A stretch of DNA of 51,783 nucleotides from Bacteriovoracaceae bacterium. GTDB lineage: Bacteria > Bdellovibrionota > Bacteriovoracia > Bacteriovoracales > Bacteriovoracaceae. Location of the stretch: assembly GCA_023137315.1 (NCBI GenBank), contig JAGLPP010000014.1:1-51783 (forward strand), given 5' to 3'. Within the stretch, counting starts at the first letter, position 1, and each line of letters opens with the position of its first letter. Positions 36,601 to 44,596 of the stretch are shown here, piece by piece. The position numbers and the translations under genes were made by a program. Under the pieces are notes generated by a model. It saw only the letters and a program-made list of their open reading frames with translations, did not search any database and was not told the origin of the DNA.

Positions 36601-37037
36601 TCCATTATGTATACCCACGCAACCGGTTTTTCAACATTCTGTTTTTTTATCATTTCCGAAATAAGTGGAAAGAAAAGTCCTGTTAAAAAACTCACTGGCG
36701 AATTGATTATAAAGGTTATGAGAGTGAGCTTGCCAAAGGGGAAAAGTTCCCAAGCCGAAATGCCGGCAAGTTTTCTGATATTCAGAATAAGTCCCCATTC
36801 AATGACAAGAAAGGGAATATAGAGCAGAAGAAAGGAAAAACTTTTCGGAGTTTCAATTTTTATAAATTTTCTTGAGGATGCGCCAATGGCTATCCATAAA
36901 GGCCATGATACAAAAAATGCTGAAATCCCCATCTCATTGCCATTAAATGCAACAAGATATTCCCGAAATAGAAGCGTCTGGCCCGATATGGAAAAATATC
37001 CATAAAGGAAAAGAACGATATTAATGGCAATATTCAC
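33588..37037 (-). CDS. multidomain membrane redox protein: spermidine-synthase-like + FMN-binding + 4Fe-4S (NosR/NapH-like)
   Basis: 1,149 residues. Order: membrane spans (~1-225); a degenerate spermidine-synthase-like Rossmann region (~230-470) in which the GGGDGG-type motif reads VIGTNASLAKY and the catalytic Asp pair is not seen; more spans (~520-750); an FMN-binding domain (~770-905) with the covalent-flavin motif DAVTGATVTS; and a C-terminal membrane part with CGNLCPFGA, CRYLCPTGA and a final CLECNRC, as in NosR/NapH. It should move electrons across the membrane. The GTG start overlaps the Memo/AMMECR1 stop as GTGA. Substrate unknown; the fusion in this locus is unusual. Confidence 0.88.
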   Translation of the reverse strand: MNIAINIVLFLYGYFSISGQTLLFREYLVAFNGNEMGISAFFVSWPLWIAIGASSRKFIKIETPKSFSFLLLYIPFLVIEWGLILNIRKLAGISAWELFPFGKLTLITFIINSPVSFLTGLFFPLISEMIKKQNVEKPVAWVYIMEGLGAFAGGIIFTLLLYLELHVFHIFLIFAYMLVLAVGICGIKRSKIFSIVLSVVFEILIIVAFFTINVGDFYAYKKNLILPGSRLITGKTTPMAEYLVLEGSGNQKIVVQNGRIAETWPEKEMHSKLTATIFGQNPKIENILVIGTNASLAKYIAQTTGIKSIFLYSSDTNYHDLVFKKIFKEKSPKITIIRNNFWGYLKKNDVGFDAVLNLAGPPLTGSDNGFYTKEFFEDIKFHLTKRGFILTTAPGPSNYAGQELARMGASIYKTLEAVFKYHVIKPGDNSWIISSDWKGLATAASTMETRFKRLPYHEKILLPKTFHSMFEKSRMDFTASTWEKFPGKTKNLINTREKPRGHFFSMLLLGKYSNSPLTKFLNKFRFLNLYSVLFPLFIGLIFIAFYSKKSADAIKFTRFRAKLIVFGAGLCSMLGFLTILTNFQINYGTGFHYIGLFTSLFMIGLLGGAILSRYIQSGHEGLFRITTGGCVFVFVVFVMASLLIQFYSSNLLLKYSNLCFVLGAITGFVFPLCEVLMNSSGLDTSQTGNLLEKWDHLGALFGSILGGLFFIPIIGTKGTFIIIISIYVFLLFANLLKFLPKKGLSGKSSLLGTGFLFCWILFMVVFVRSFLLEKEKSDLSTITQEDLRQLGVKPSQHLVQKDDFFVVHNEKNGEKSFVISSNDYAPQVPGYGGPISIIMKISERDVLESYFVKDHQETPWYFKKTLSWFKKLAGKKIQNIGMVDAVTGATVTSQAIKNTMMYSFKSFSQKRKIISVAPPIDYLKYSWFVFAICIAVVLMKITSPVPRLVWLGVNLIVGGVIYNLQFSTDQIAILSGMNFSLSSPVFLFVWLIPFLVFLFGNFFCGNLCPFGALQEFLEKFGLARPVEEKQLHKRARVIKFAIFFAVMIAFALTGSRELFSFDPLTHIFSFGSGGLSLYIAMAVLLMSFIVPRFWCRYLCPTGAFLAIVSFFKPLSWIFPRKKYKFCPYKVENNLETDCLECNRCLKKKL

Positions 37038-38551
37038 TTGATGGTTTTCCCCTCACCAAAGACTATGGCCTCGAAAACTTCAAACTTCGCGCCCTTTTTC
37101 CAATCGTTAACACCAAGACCGGCCTTCATTGAAAGATGACTGAGGGTTGTGGCCAGATCCCATCCTTGCTCGGGAGCGACCTGTGGAAGAAATACTGAAG
37201 CCCTTCCGTTTTTGCTCAGGAGTATTCCATGTTTTCCAACAACAATATCATTATATGAATCCACCTGTTTTGGTGGCGTGAGAATGGATATCTCTATATC
37301 AATATCATCGAGTTCGTCCGGTTTCACAGGGGCAAATCGTGAGTCATGGACAGCGGCTGAGATTGTCCTTTCCTTTACGACACTCAAAACCGATCTTGAA
37401 GGCATGATCTCCCCTATGCATCCCCTGAGCTGTCCTTTTTTATGAAGGGTGACAAATCCGCCTGCGATTTCATTCATGGAATCTGTTACAGTGATTTTTG
37501 CATCCGATTCCCCGACTTTCTTTCCTTCCCTTACAAATTTTTCCAAAACTGTTCGTGAAAGCTTTAAAAGATCCTTTTTTTCCTGTTCGCTAAAACTCAT
37601 TTTTTTTTCCTTTTCCCAGGCACCGGAAAAACCGAACGAAAGATAGCTTACGGAATTTGAATAGTCGCCAGTCATTTCACCGGAAGTACTGTATTTTAAA
37701 AGAGAGGTTTTTGTATTATTTGGCAAAATGGATAGAAGAAGAAAAATCGGCATGGCACCACAGATGGTGTCACCTGTCGTTTTCACATGTGCTAAAAAGG
37801 CATCTGCATTATTTTTTAATATTGAATTAGCTGACTCCATGTTTAGTTTTTCAAGGTTGGCCTTTACGTTTTCGGTGAATGGAAGATAACCGAAATTTCC
37901 GCCATAATGCGTAAAATCGGAGCTTACGACAATGAGAGTATCATCTGTTATCAATTGCTTTACGAAATTTGCAACTTCCACAAGCGATTTCTTATCAAAC
38001 TGTCCCATGATTATTGGAAGAATTTCAAAATCCCCCAGGACTTCCTTGATAAATGGGACTTCATTGTCCGTACTGTGCTCCTTTAGAAAAGGTGCATTGT
38101 TTTTAACGAAATATGGTGATTCTGCCAGCTTGTTTAAAAGTTTCAAATCAATTGGTATCGGACCAAAAACAGTTTTGTAAGCCTCGGCATCAGGAATGGC
38201 CATTTTATTATGAAGAGAATAATAATGGGAAGGCCCTATCACGATAACCCTTTTATATTTGTTTCCCTTGATTGAAGCAAAAGCGTAAGCAGCATTTTGC
38301 CCCGAATAGGCATAGCCTGCATGCGGGCAAATGAGGGCAATGACATCCTCGTTTTGTTTCACTCCAGTCTTTTTAATATAGTCTTGAATGTCTCCGGAAA
38401 GTTTTTTGTAATTTCCAGGATACCACATACCAACCTGTTCGACTCCAATCATTTTGCCCCCCCCCGTTTGGGATTTTTTGGATACATTTGCACGACATGC
38501 AGAAAACAAAAGCAGAAGAATGGCAATTGTAAAAAAATTTATCCGATCCAT
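37034..38551 (-). CDS. lipoprotein fusion of Memo (AmmeMemoRadiSam protein B) and AMMECR1 (protein A)
   Basis: 505 residues. The N-terminus carries a signal peptide with lipobox LLFSAC (Cys near residue 19), so the protein should be lipid-anchored outside the cytoplasmic membrane. Residues ~35-310 are a Memo domain (CPHAGYAYSG, GPSHYYS, EHSTDNEVPF, SSDFTHYG); the His and Cys expected to bind metal are present. Residues ~325-505 are an AMMECR1 domain with the conserved LRGCIGEI. These are usually separate, without signal peptides. The start ATG lies within the last codons of the 50-codon Tat gene. Function of the family is not established. Confidence 0.92.
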   Translation of the reverse strand: MDRINFFTIAILLLLFSACRANVSKKSQTGGGKMIGVEQVGMWYPGNYKKLSGDIQDYIKKTGVKQNEDVIALICPHAGYAYSGQNAAYAFASIKGNKYKRVIVIGPSHYYSLHNKMAIPDAEAYKTVFGPIPIDLKLLNKLAESPYFVKNNAPFLKEHSTDNEVPFIKEVLGDFEILPIIMGQFDKKSLVEVANFVKQLITDDTLIVVSSDFTHYGGNFGYLPFTENVKANLEKLNMESANSILKNNADAFLAHVKTTGDTICGAMPIFLLLSILPNNTKTSLLKYSTSGEMTGDYSNSVSYLSFGFSGAWEKEKKMSFSEQEKKDLLKLSRTVLEKFVREGKKVGESDAKITVTDSMNEIAGGFVTLHKKGQLRGCIGEIMPSRSVLSVVKERTISAAVHDSRFAPVKPDELDDIDIEISILTPPKQVDSYNDIVVGKHGILLSKNGRASVFLPQVAPEQGWDLATTLSHLSMKAGLGVNDWKKGAKFEVFEAIVFGEGKTIK

Positions 38552-38691
38552 TTGTGCTCTTTGTAAACATCCTTGATATAAAATGGTTTTATCCTTCTAT
38601 ATCCCTTGATTTTTTTTGCCAATACTCTTACAGGCATCAAAAAAATTGCACCTGTGGCAAAAATTCCCTTTATAAATTTTCTGCGATTCAT
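38539..38691 (-). CDS. Tat-signal micro-protein (50 residues) in the AmmeMemoRadiSam operon
   Basis: Reading 38691 to 38539 gives 50 residues. The N-terminus MNRRKFIKG carries a twin-arginine motif (consensus S/T-RR-x-F-L-K), then a hydrophobic stretch IFATGAIFLMPV, and a VLA cleavage site at residues 23-25. The mature peptide would be 25 residues, with 9 Lys/Arg and five aromatic residues (Y, F, Y, Y, W), no Cys. Its ATG overlaps the radical SAM stop by 4 bases (ATGA) and its stop overlaps the Memo/AMMECR1 start by 13 bases, so it is tightly coupled. It could be the substrate of the radical SAM enzyme, a cofactor carrier, or a remnant of a larger Tat protein. Confidence 0.7.
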   Translation of the reverse strand: MNRRKFIKGIFATGAIFLMPVRVLAKKIKGYRRIKPFYIKDVYKEHKWIG

Positions 38692-39671
38692 ATTCCCCAT
38701 ATTCCCTCAATCTTATAATCGCAATCCGGATGTCGTCCAGTCTCATCCAACAAATTTTTAATGACCTTATAACCGACTCGTTTAATCACCGTTTTTTTGC
38801 ATTTCGGACAAAAAGTGGTTTCACCGTCAGTTGTATGAATATTTCCAATATAGACATAATGAAGACCTTCCGCCATGGCGATATCACGAGCACGCATCAG
38901 GGTATCAGACGGAGTTGGTGGAAGATTTCTCATCTTGAATTGTGGAGAAAAGCGGGAAAAATGAAGTGGGGTTGATGCCCCCATGTTTTGCTTGATCCAT
39001 TTGGCGAGACTTCTCAGTTCGGTTTCCGTATCGTTCAAGGTGGGAATAACCAAATTTGTAACTTCGGTATGTACTCCCATTTTTTTAAATGTAATCAGAT
39101 TATCCAAAACAGGTTTCAACGTTGCCTTGCATACAGTCCGATAAAATTTATCGGACATTGACTTTAAATCAACATTGGCGGCATCGGAAACCCTTAACAG
39201 TTTTTCCAACGGTTTTTTGTTCAGATAGGCAGCTGTAACAAGTACGTTTTTAATATTATTTTTTCTGGCAAGCTTTGAGCTTTGAAGTGTATATTCGTAA
39301 TAAACCGATGGTTCGGTATAGGTATAGGCGATGGAAATACTTTTTGTCTTTATGGCAGAGGCAATCAGATCTTCGGGAGGTAACCTATACGCATCAATAT
39401 CCTCGGGATTGGCCTGCGAAATTTCCCAATTTTGACAGTTAAGACAATGAAGATTACATCCAGCAGTCGCAATGGACAGAATTTTACTTCCAGGAATAAA
39501 GTGAAAAAGTGGTTTTTTTTCAACAGGGTCCACATGAACCGCCACCGGATGCCCGAAAGTCACGGCCTTGAGTTTCCCATCCACATTGATGCGTATCCGA
39601 CAATCACCACTTTCGCCAGGGGCAATCCTGCATTCTTTTGGACAGAGTTTACATTGCAAAGTCGGCTTCAT
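38688..39671 (-). CDS. amrS: AmmeMemoRadiSam system radical SAM enzyme
   Basis: 327 residues, full length for the family. The N-terminal Cys-rich CKLCPKECRIAPG...GDCRIR segment, the radical SAM motif GCNLHCLNCQNWEISQ and a C-terminal zinc-ribbon-like CPKC...CDY segment are all present. It is the first gene of the operon. The AmmeMemoRadiSam trio co-occurs across many prokaryotes but has no accepted reaction; I use the name only for family membership. The ATG lacks a Shine-Dalgarno. GTTACA, 17 bases, TACTAT ends 6 bases before it, so a leaderless transcript is possible. Confidence 0.9.
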   Translation of the reverse strand: MKPTLQCKLCPKECRIAPGESGDCRIRINVDGKLKAVTFGHPVAVHVDPVEKKPLFHFIPGSKILSIATAGCNLHCLNCQNWEISQANPEDIDAYRLPPEDLIASAIKTKSISIAYTYTEPSVYYEYTLQSSKLARKNNIKNVLVTAAYLNKKPLEKLLRVSDAANVDLKSMSDKFYRTVCKATLKPVLDNLITFKKMGVHTEVTNLVIPTLNDTETELRSLAKWIKQNMGASTPLHFSRFSPQFKMRNLPPTPSDTLMRARDIAMAEGLHYVYIGNIHTTDGETTFCPKCKKTVIKRVGYKVIKNLLDETGRHPDCDYKIEGIWGI

Positions 39672-39823
39672 TTTAAAATAGTAACAGGTTCAATAACCAG
39701 TGTAACGCAAGAATATCAACGCCCCGCTTTCAAAGACAAAATCCAACCCGGTCTTTTTTTTAGTGCTGTTTTCCATTCCACTATTTGATATAATGGCGAG
39801 AAATATTAACAAGGGAGTTAAAA
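39672..39823. promoter_or_regulatory. divergent promoter region
   Basis: This 152-base gap separates the AmmeMemoRadiSam operon (minus) from the Cache gene (plus). On plus, TATAAT at 39789-39794 has a poor -35 (CTGTTT) 17 bases upstream and a GGGAG ribosome binding site downstream. On minus, a TACTAT lies 6 bases before the radical SAM ATG. The region also holds a run of T at 39752-39761. Confidence 0.45.
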
Positions 39824-40354
39824 ATGAAGTTAATCTCGTTTTTTCTAATGATCACAGCACTATTTATTATCATGCAACCTTCGACATTTGCCGCCAAAAA
39901 GTGTGACGCAAAAATAGCCGAAGAGTATGTTAACAAAGCTTGTGCAATCGTAAATGCAAATCCAGACCCCAAGGTTTTCATTCCAAAAGTGGAAGCATTA
40001 ACCTTCTGTGACGGTAACTATGTCTGGGTTCAAACCAGAAAAAAGGACACTTATCAGATTGTCGCCCACAGAGTCAGTCCGGCACTAAAAAAGAAAAAAG
40101 AATGGCTACCAAAAGTTATGAGCAAATTAAAACTCTTTGAACTGCTTAATGACGCCGGACTCGATTCTTCCGGCAAGAAGTGGGTTGCGTATAAATGGAA
40201 GAGTAAGGATGATCTTTTAAATGCCACCAAAAAGTTGTCATTACTGAAAAAATGTAACAATGATTGGGCCGCAGGTTCCGGAATCTGGCTTAAAAACTGC
40301 GCAGGTTGTCCGAAGATTGATTACGGTAAAAAATATATCGTGGAAAAAAAGTAG
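39824..40354 (+). CDS. stand-alone periplasmic Cache-domain protein
   Basis: 176 residues with a signal peptide ending near FAA (residue 23). The mature part looks like a single Cache domain (sCache): a helix, then AIVNANPDPKVF, FCDGNYVWVQTRK and QIVAHRVSP. It contains five Cys in the mature chain, some likely disulfide-bonded. GGGAG lies before the ATG. It is followed after 27 bases by a chemoreceptor with its own Cache region, so it may deliver a ligand to that receptor. The family assignment is moderate. Confidence 0.7.
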   Translation: MKLISFFLMITALFIIMQPSTFAAKKCDAKIAEEYVNKACAIVNANPDPKVFIPKVEALTFCDGNYVWVQTRKKDTYQIVAHRVSPALKKKKEWLPKVMSKLKLFELLNDAGLDSSGKKWVAYKWKSKDDLLNATKKLSLLKKCNNDWAAGSGIWLKNCAGCPKIDYGKKYIVEKK

Positions 40355-40381
40355 GTCAATACATAAAAACCGGGAACCAAT

Positions 40382-42556
40382 ATGTCCGATTTGAATATTT
40401 TTAGCAAGCTAAGTCTTAAAAACAAGTTATTCTTTCTGGTGGCGGCGGTATCGCTTGTATGTATAACGCTAATATCGTCAATCTCGTATTACAAATCAAA
40501 GCAGGCACTTTTGGATATATCCATCAATCAATTGATTTCAACACGTGAGATAACCAAAAAGAGAATTGTTGAAAATTTTAGCAGTATTAATATTCTCGGG
40601 CACAGGGTTGCAACCAACCTGTTTCTCGAATCCATGTATATTGGTTCAAGCAAGGTTTTTTTATCAGCTAATTTAAAGGTGGGGAAAGATGAAGAAGCTT
40701 TCACCGCACCTTATGAAGGTCTGATCAGTAAATACGGTAAAAACATCAAGGGTATTGCCTCCGATTTTAACTTTGAAAATATTTTTCTGGTTAATAGTCA
40801 GGGGCAAATCCTTATGAGTACCGAAACCAGGGAAAATAACAACTTTTTGGGAAAAAATTTAAAGAATGGAGTTTATAAAAACACACTTCTTGCAAACTGC
40901 TTTAATCAGACAATTGAATCAACTGAAACAAAAATCTTTTTTAGCGGATATGAATATAATGATGATCTTCAAAAAACAGTGGCCTTTGTGTGCAGAAAGC
41001 ATTTTGCATCAATGAATTACGACGAGGAGTTCATCGATAAAGGTGCCATTCTGGGTATAACGATAGCACAGATAGATATTGACCGTATAAACGGAATTAC
41101 AACCGAAAGAAGCGGCATGGGGGAAACCGGACAGTCCTATCTTGCCGGCCCTGATTATAAGCTGAGATCTGATTTTTTTCTGGAAAAAAATAAATTTAAT
41201 GTAAATTACTTTTTCAAGGATAATCAACAGATTTCATCGGACAGTTTAAAAAGAGCACTGGCCGGGGAAACAGGAGAACTCTTTATAACCGATCCCACAG
41301 GCAACAATGTATTGAGTGCATACACTTCCATAAACGTACTCGGAAAAAAATGGGCCATCATTTGTGAAAAGAGAATGTCCGAAATTCTGGAACCGGTTAA
41401 TGACATGTTGGTAATTATAACGGTGGTGTCAGTCGTGGTTCTTATTGGCTCAATAGTTGTCTCCATATTTGTAGGATACACATTCACCAGACCAATTGTG
41501 GAAGTTCTCAACGAGAGCGAAAAATTAACAAAGGCCACACAAAACGGTGAACTTCATATTCGCGGAGATGATAAAAAGATAAATTGGGAATTTCGACCGA
41601 TTATAACCGGTTTCAACAGTATTCTGGATGAAGTGGTAAAGCCAATCAATGAAGCCACCTCTGTCATCACAAAAATGTCCAATGGAGATTTTCGCAACAA
41701 GATGTTGGGCGAATATAAAGGGGAAAATGCCACACTAAAAATTTCATTGAACAATACACTGGATGCAATTAACAAGGCTTTGAACCAGGTATCAATTGAC
41801 TCTCAAAAAACCAAACATGATTCAAAAATATTGGCCGATATTAGTGGAACAATTTCAAATAGTATTACGCGATTGGCAAGTTCCCTACAGGAGATTTCAA
41901 GTGCAATGAATGAGATCGGAGGCCAGACCAAGAAAAATGCTGAAGACTCAAATGAGGCAAAGGAACTTAGTGCGCAGACCTTGAATTGTGCTGAAGATGG
42001 AAATCGCTATATGGGGGAAGTTGTTTTGGCCATGCAGGATATTAATAAATCCGGAGAGAGCATATCCAAGATTATCAAGGTTATCGATGAAATTGCCTTT
42101 CAAACAAATCTGCTGGCCTTGAATGCAGCAGTCGAGGCAGCCAGGGCCGGGAAACATGGTAAAGGTTTTGCGGTGGTCGCTGACGAGGTCAGAAATCTGG
42201 CCGAAAGAAGTGCTACTGCAGCCAAGCAAACCACGGACATTATTCAGGACTCAATTAAAAAAACCGAGCATGGAACAACTATTGTCGAAAGTACTTCGAA
42301 GGCCTTGGTAGAAATTAATCAAAAGGTGACCCAGGTTGCGGAATTTACATGTAATATCAACGATTCTTCCGTCAAGCAAAATGCAAGTATATCCCAGGTG
42401 GTCGCAACCTTGTCAGAAGTTGATGAGAACAGCCAGAATGACACTGCAACCATGGAAGAACTGGCATCGACTTCAAGAGAGTTATCCGATCAGGCAAGAA
42501 ATCTGGCAACAGTTGTTTCACAGTTCAAGCTGTTGAAGTTAGATCAAAAATCATAA
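40382..42556 (+). CDS. methyl-accepting chemotaxis protein with double-Cache-like sensor
   Basis: 724 residues. First membrane span ~17-37, a large periplasmic region to ~335 with Cache-type elements ([49 protein letters not shown]), a second span ~340-365, a HAMP domain, and the cytoplasmic signalling coiled coil with the conserved [17 protein letters not shown] tip. Signal input is probably a small metabolite. The upstream Cache protein is likely in the same transcript. It has the same tip as the short chemoreceptor at 31884, so both should work through the same CheA/CheW. Confidence 0.93.
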   Translation: MSDLNIFSKLSLKNKLFFLVAAVSLVCITLISSISYYKSKQALLDISINQLISTREITKKRIVENFSSINILGHRVATNLFLESMYIGSSKVFLSANLKVGKDEEAFTAPYEGLISKYGKNIKGIASDFNFENIFLVNSQGQILMSTETRENNNFLGKNLKNGVYKNTLLANCFNQTIESTETKIFFSGYEYNDDLQKTVAFVCRKHFASMNYDEEFIDKGAILGITIAQIDIDRINGITTERSGMGETGQSYLAGPDYKLRSDFFLEKNKFNVNYFFKDNQQISSDSLKRALAGETGELFITDPTGNNVLSAYTSINVLGKKWAIICEKRMSEILEPVNDMLVIITVVSVVVLIGSIVVSIFVGYTFTRPIVEVLNESEKLTKATQNGELHIRGDDKKINWEFRPIITGFNSILDEVVKPINEATSVITKMSNGDFRNKMLGEYKGENATLKISLNNTLDAINKALNQVSIDSQKTKHDSKILADISGTISNSITRLASSLQEISSAMNEIGGQTKKNAEDSNEAKELSAQTLNCAEDGNRYMGEVVLAMQDINKSGESISKIIKVIDEIAFQTNLLALNAAVEAARAGKHGKGFAVVADEVRNLAERSATAAKQTTDIIQDSIKKTEHGTTIVESTSKALVEINQKVTQVAEFTCNINDSSVKQNASISQVVATLSEVDENSQNDTATMEELASTSRELSDQARNLATVVSQFKLLKLDQKS

Positions 42557-42681
42557 TCTGATCTGCACAAATATGATACAGCTCCGTACATTCATATAAA
42601 ATTTACACCATTAACACATTCACATCAAATTAAACTGATCATTATGGTAAAAGAAGCCACACTTATGAGTTGGAGACTATC

Positions 42682-43101
42682 ATGAAAAAATCGATTGTAT
42701 GTTTTGTTTTATTTTTATCTTTTGCCGCTCATGCTTCAAACTTCCTCACAGAAGGAACTTTAGATGGAAAAATGGGCATGTTTTTTAAGAAAAAGTGTTC
42801 TATGGATATTGAACTTGTTGAAAAGACAAGCCAAATGTTAGGAAAATACAAGGAATATGAAATTACAGCACGAACGAAGAATGAAAATATCGAATTCCTG
42901 GCATCTCTATCTTCTGCGGAAATTGCCATTGAGAGTGGTGAGTTGGGAACAGCAAATGGAAGTGATACAAGTGGAACTATTCTAACAGTTGAGCTTGATC
43001 CCGAAGGCACCCCACTTTCTTACAAAGTTGTTGAACACCTTACTTTGTTCGGATTCAGCAGAAATAAAACAATTATTAATTGCAAAAATTTACAAAATTA
43101 G
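42682..43101 (+). CDS. small secreted protein (paralogue of the next gene)
   Basis: 139 residues with a signal peptide (cleavage after AAHA). The mature part begins with KKKCSMDIEL and ends in IINCKNLQN, so a single disulfide between the two Cys is likely. The ATG at 42682 has TTGGAG upstream; a frame from 42670 is not needed. It and the following gene share length, Cys placement, strand pattern and nearly the same ribosome binding site, so they look like paralogues. No family recognised. Confidence 0.78.
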   Translation: MKKSIVCFVLFLSFAAHASNFLTEGTLDGKMGMFFKKKCSMDIELVEKTSQMLGKYKEYEITARTKNENIEFLASLSSAEIAIESGELGTANGSDTSGTILTVELDPEGTPLSYKVVEHLTLFGFSRNKTIINCKNLQN

Positions 43102-43139
43102 TCGGTGACTATTAACGACTAAAAAAATTGGAGATTATT

Positions 43140-43529
43140 ATGAAAAAATTATCGTTAGCTTTATTAATTCTTTTGGTTTCAATGAGTTCTTTTGCTGCAG
43201 AAACGTTTTCTCACATGACAATGAGAACAAGCTTGGCCACGGCAGACACTTCCTTGTGCGAACTTGATCTGGGAGAGGGTGAATTAATAAGCAAAGACCC
43301 TGTTATCGTTTCTTACACATATACTTTAACTGTTGGTGACAAGTCTGAATCCATTTCCTTTGATCAAGACAGACAGCTATTTGTTCACTCAACATACGAA
43401 AGTACCTTTGAAATGCTCGTAAATGAAGATGGATCAAATCTAAGTGGAGAACCAAAGGATTTCATGGTTACATTTGATGAAAATGGAACACTTATAGGGG
43501 CAATGATTGGAGATGTTATCTGTAAATAA
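43140..43529 (+). CDS. small secreted protein (paralogue of the preceding gene)
   Basis: 129 residues with a signal peptide ending at SSFA. The mature part has SLCELDLGEG at the start and GDVICK at the end, again placing one Cys at each end, as in the previous gene. TTGGAG precedes the ATG at 43140. Gap to the previous stop is 38 bases. A strong terminator follows, so these two form one transcript. No family recognised. Confidence 0.78.
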   Translation: MKKLSLALLILLVSMSSFAAETFSHMTMRTSLATADTSLCELDLGEGELISKDPVIVSYTYTLTVGDKSESISFDQDRQLFVHSTYESTFEMLVNEDGSNLSGEPKDFMVTFDENGTLIGAMIGDVICK

Positions 43530-43565
43530 ATCAACTACGTAAAAAAAACAATATTCCGTATATTT

Positions 43566-43619
43566 GTGGATAATTGGAAGAAATCATGACACTGAAACTC
43601 CAATTATCCACTTTTTTTT
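43566..43619 (+). terminator. intrinsic terminator after the secreted-protein pair
   Basis: A 13-bp stem, GTGGATAATTGGA (43566-43578) and TCCAATTATCCAC (43599-43611), has a 20-base loop and is followed by a run of eight T. Good rho-independent terminator. Confidence 0.9.
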
Positions 43620-43638
43620 CTGCACAACATGACTAAAT

Positions 43639-44595
43639 ATGCATTTCTACACAAAAAAACTAATGGCCACCAGCTTTCTCCCATGGAAGGAGATTGATCA
43701 AAACCATCGAGACCTTTTTTTAAAAAAACTCTCTGGTTCACATGATTATGATCTTCTTATCAATGATCATGATATCGAGGATGGTAATACATACCAGTGG
43801 CTGGGTAGTATTTTTCACATAAAAAAGACCTCCGGCAGAGAAAAAAGCTATGATCTTTCTTTTCCAAAGATAACCATCACAGAAGATCAAATTGAAGCTA
43901 TCGTTATCCCGGAAGACTTTTGGTATAAATGGCGTTTTATGCGCTTTGATTCCTACGAATACAAAACGTATGGAAAACCAGGAAAAATCATAATATCCCC
44001 GGGATTTATTGTTGAATTTTCACATGGCGTACGAAAAAGCCTCTATAAACTGGAAAAAGGATTCAGGCGCATCATGCAAAAAAGAAAAGTTATTCAAAAA
44101 AAGTTCGACAAACAAAAAAAAATCAACATGGAACACGCAAAACCGGGGACACATGATCTAATTCTAATTCTTGATCATCTAAAGCCAGACTTCAACATTG
44201 GCAAGATTTTTCGAACCTCTGAAATCTTCAGCATCCGTGAAATCCATGTTATTGGAACCAGCTTTTTTGATCCAACAACCGCAATGGGCGGCCTTAAAAG
44301 AGTAAAGGCCCGTTTTTTCGAAAATTTCGATGATTCCTATAATAAATTAAAAGATGAAGAGTACAACATCTATTGCCTTGATTCTAAAACCGACAACCAC
44401 CTTCACGAGGTAAAATTACAACAAAAAACGGCCTTCATACTTGGCCATGAGGAATTCGGCCCACAATTTGAGCGAAAAAATTATCCAGAAATCAAGAATA
44501 TAAAAATCAAGCAATTTGGAGTCACCGAAAGCCTCAACGTTTCCGTTGCCGCATCAATTGCCACTTATGAATATATAAGACAGGTATATTTATAG
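43639..44595 (+). CDS. SpoU/TrmH-family RNA methyltransferase
   Basis: 318 residues. A ~170-residue N-terminal extension of unknown fold is followed by the SpoU catalytic domain with all three motifs: NIGKIFRTSEIF (motif 1), FILGHEEFG (motif 2) and ESLNVSVAASIATYEY (motif 3, knot). It should transfer a methyl group from SAM to a 2'-O-ribose in tRNA or rRNA; which RNA is unknown. The start at 43639 has no clear ribosome binding site. It is convergent with the next small gene with a 1-base gap. Confidence 0.85.
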   Translation: MHFYTKKLMATSFLPWKEIDQNHRDLFLKKLSGSHDYDLLINDHDIEDGNTYQWLGSIFHIKKTSGREKSYDLSFPKITITEDQIEAIVIPEDFWYKWRFMRFDSYEYKTYGKPGKIIISPGFIVEFSHGVRKSLYKLEKGFRRIMQKRKVIQKKFDKQKKINMEHAKPGTHDLILILDHLKPDFNIGKIFRTSEIFSIREIHVIGTSFFDPTTAMGGLKRVKARFFENFDDSYNKLKDEEYNIYCLDSKTDNHLHEVKLQQKTAFILGHEEFGPQFERKNYPEIKNIKIKQFGVTESLNVSVAASIATYEYIRQVYL

Positions 44596-44596
44596 A

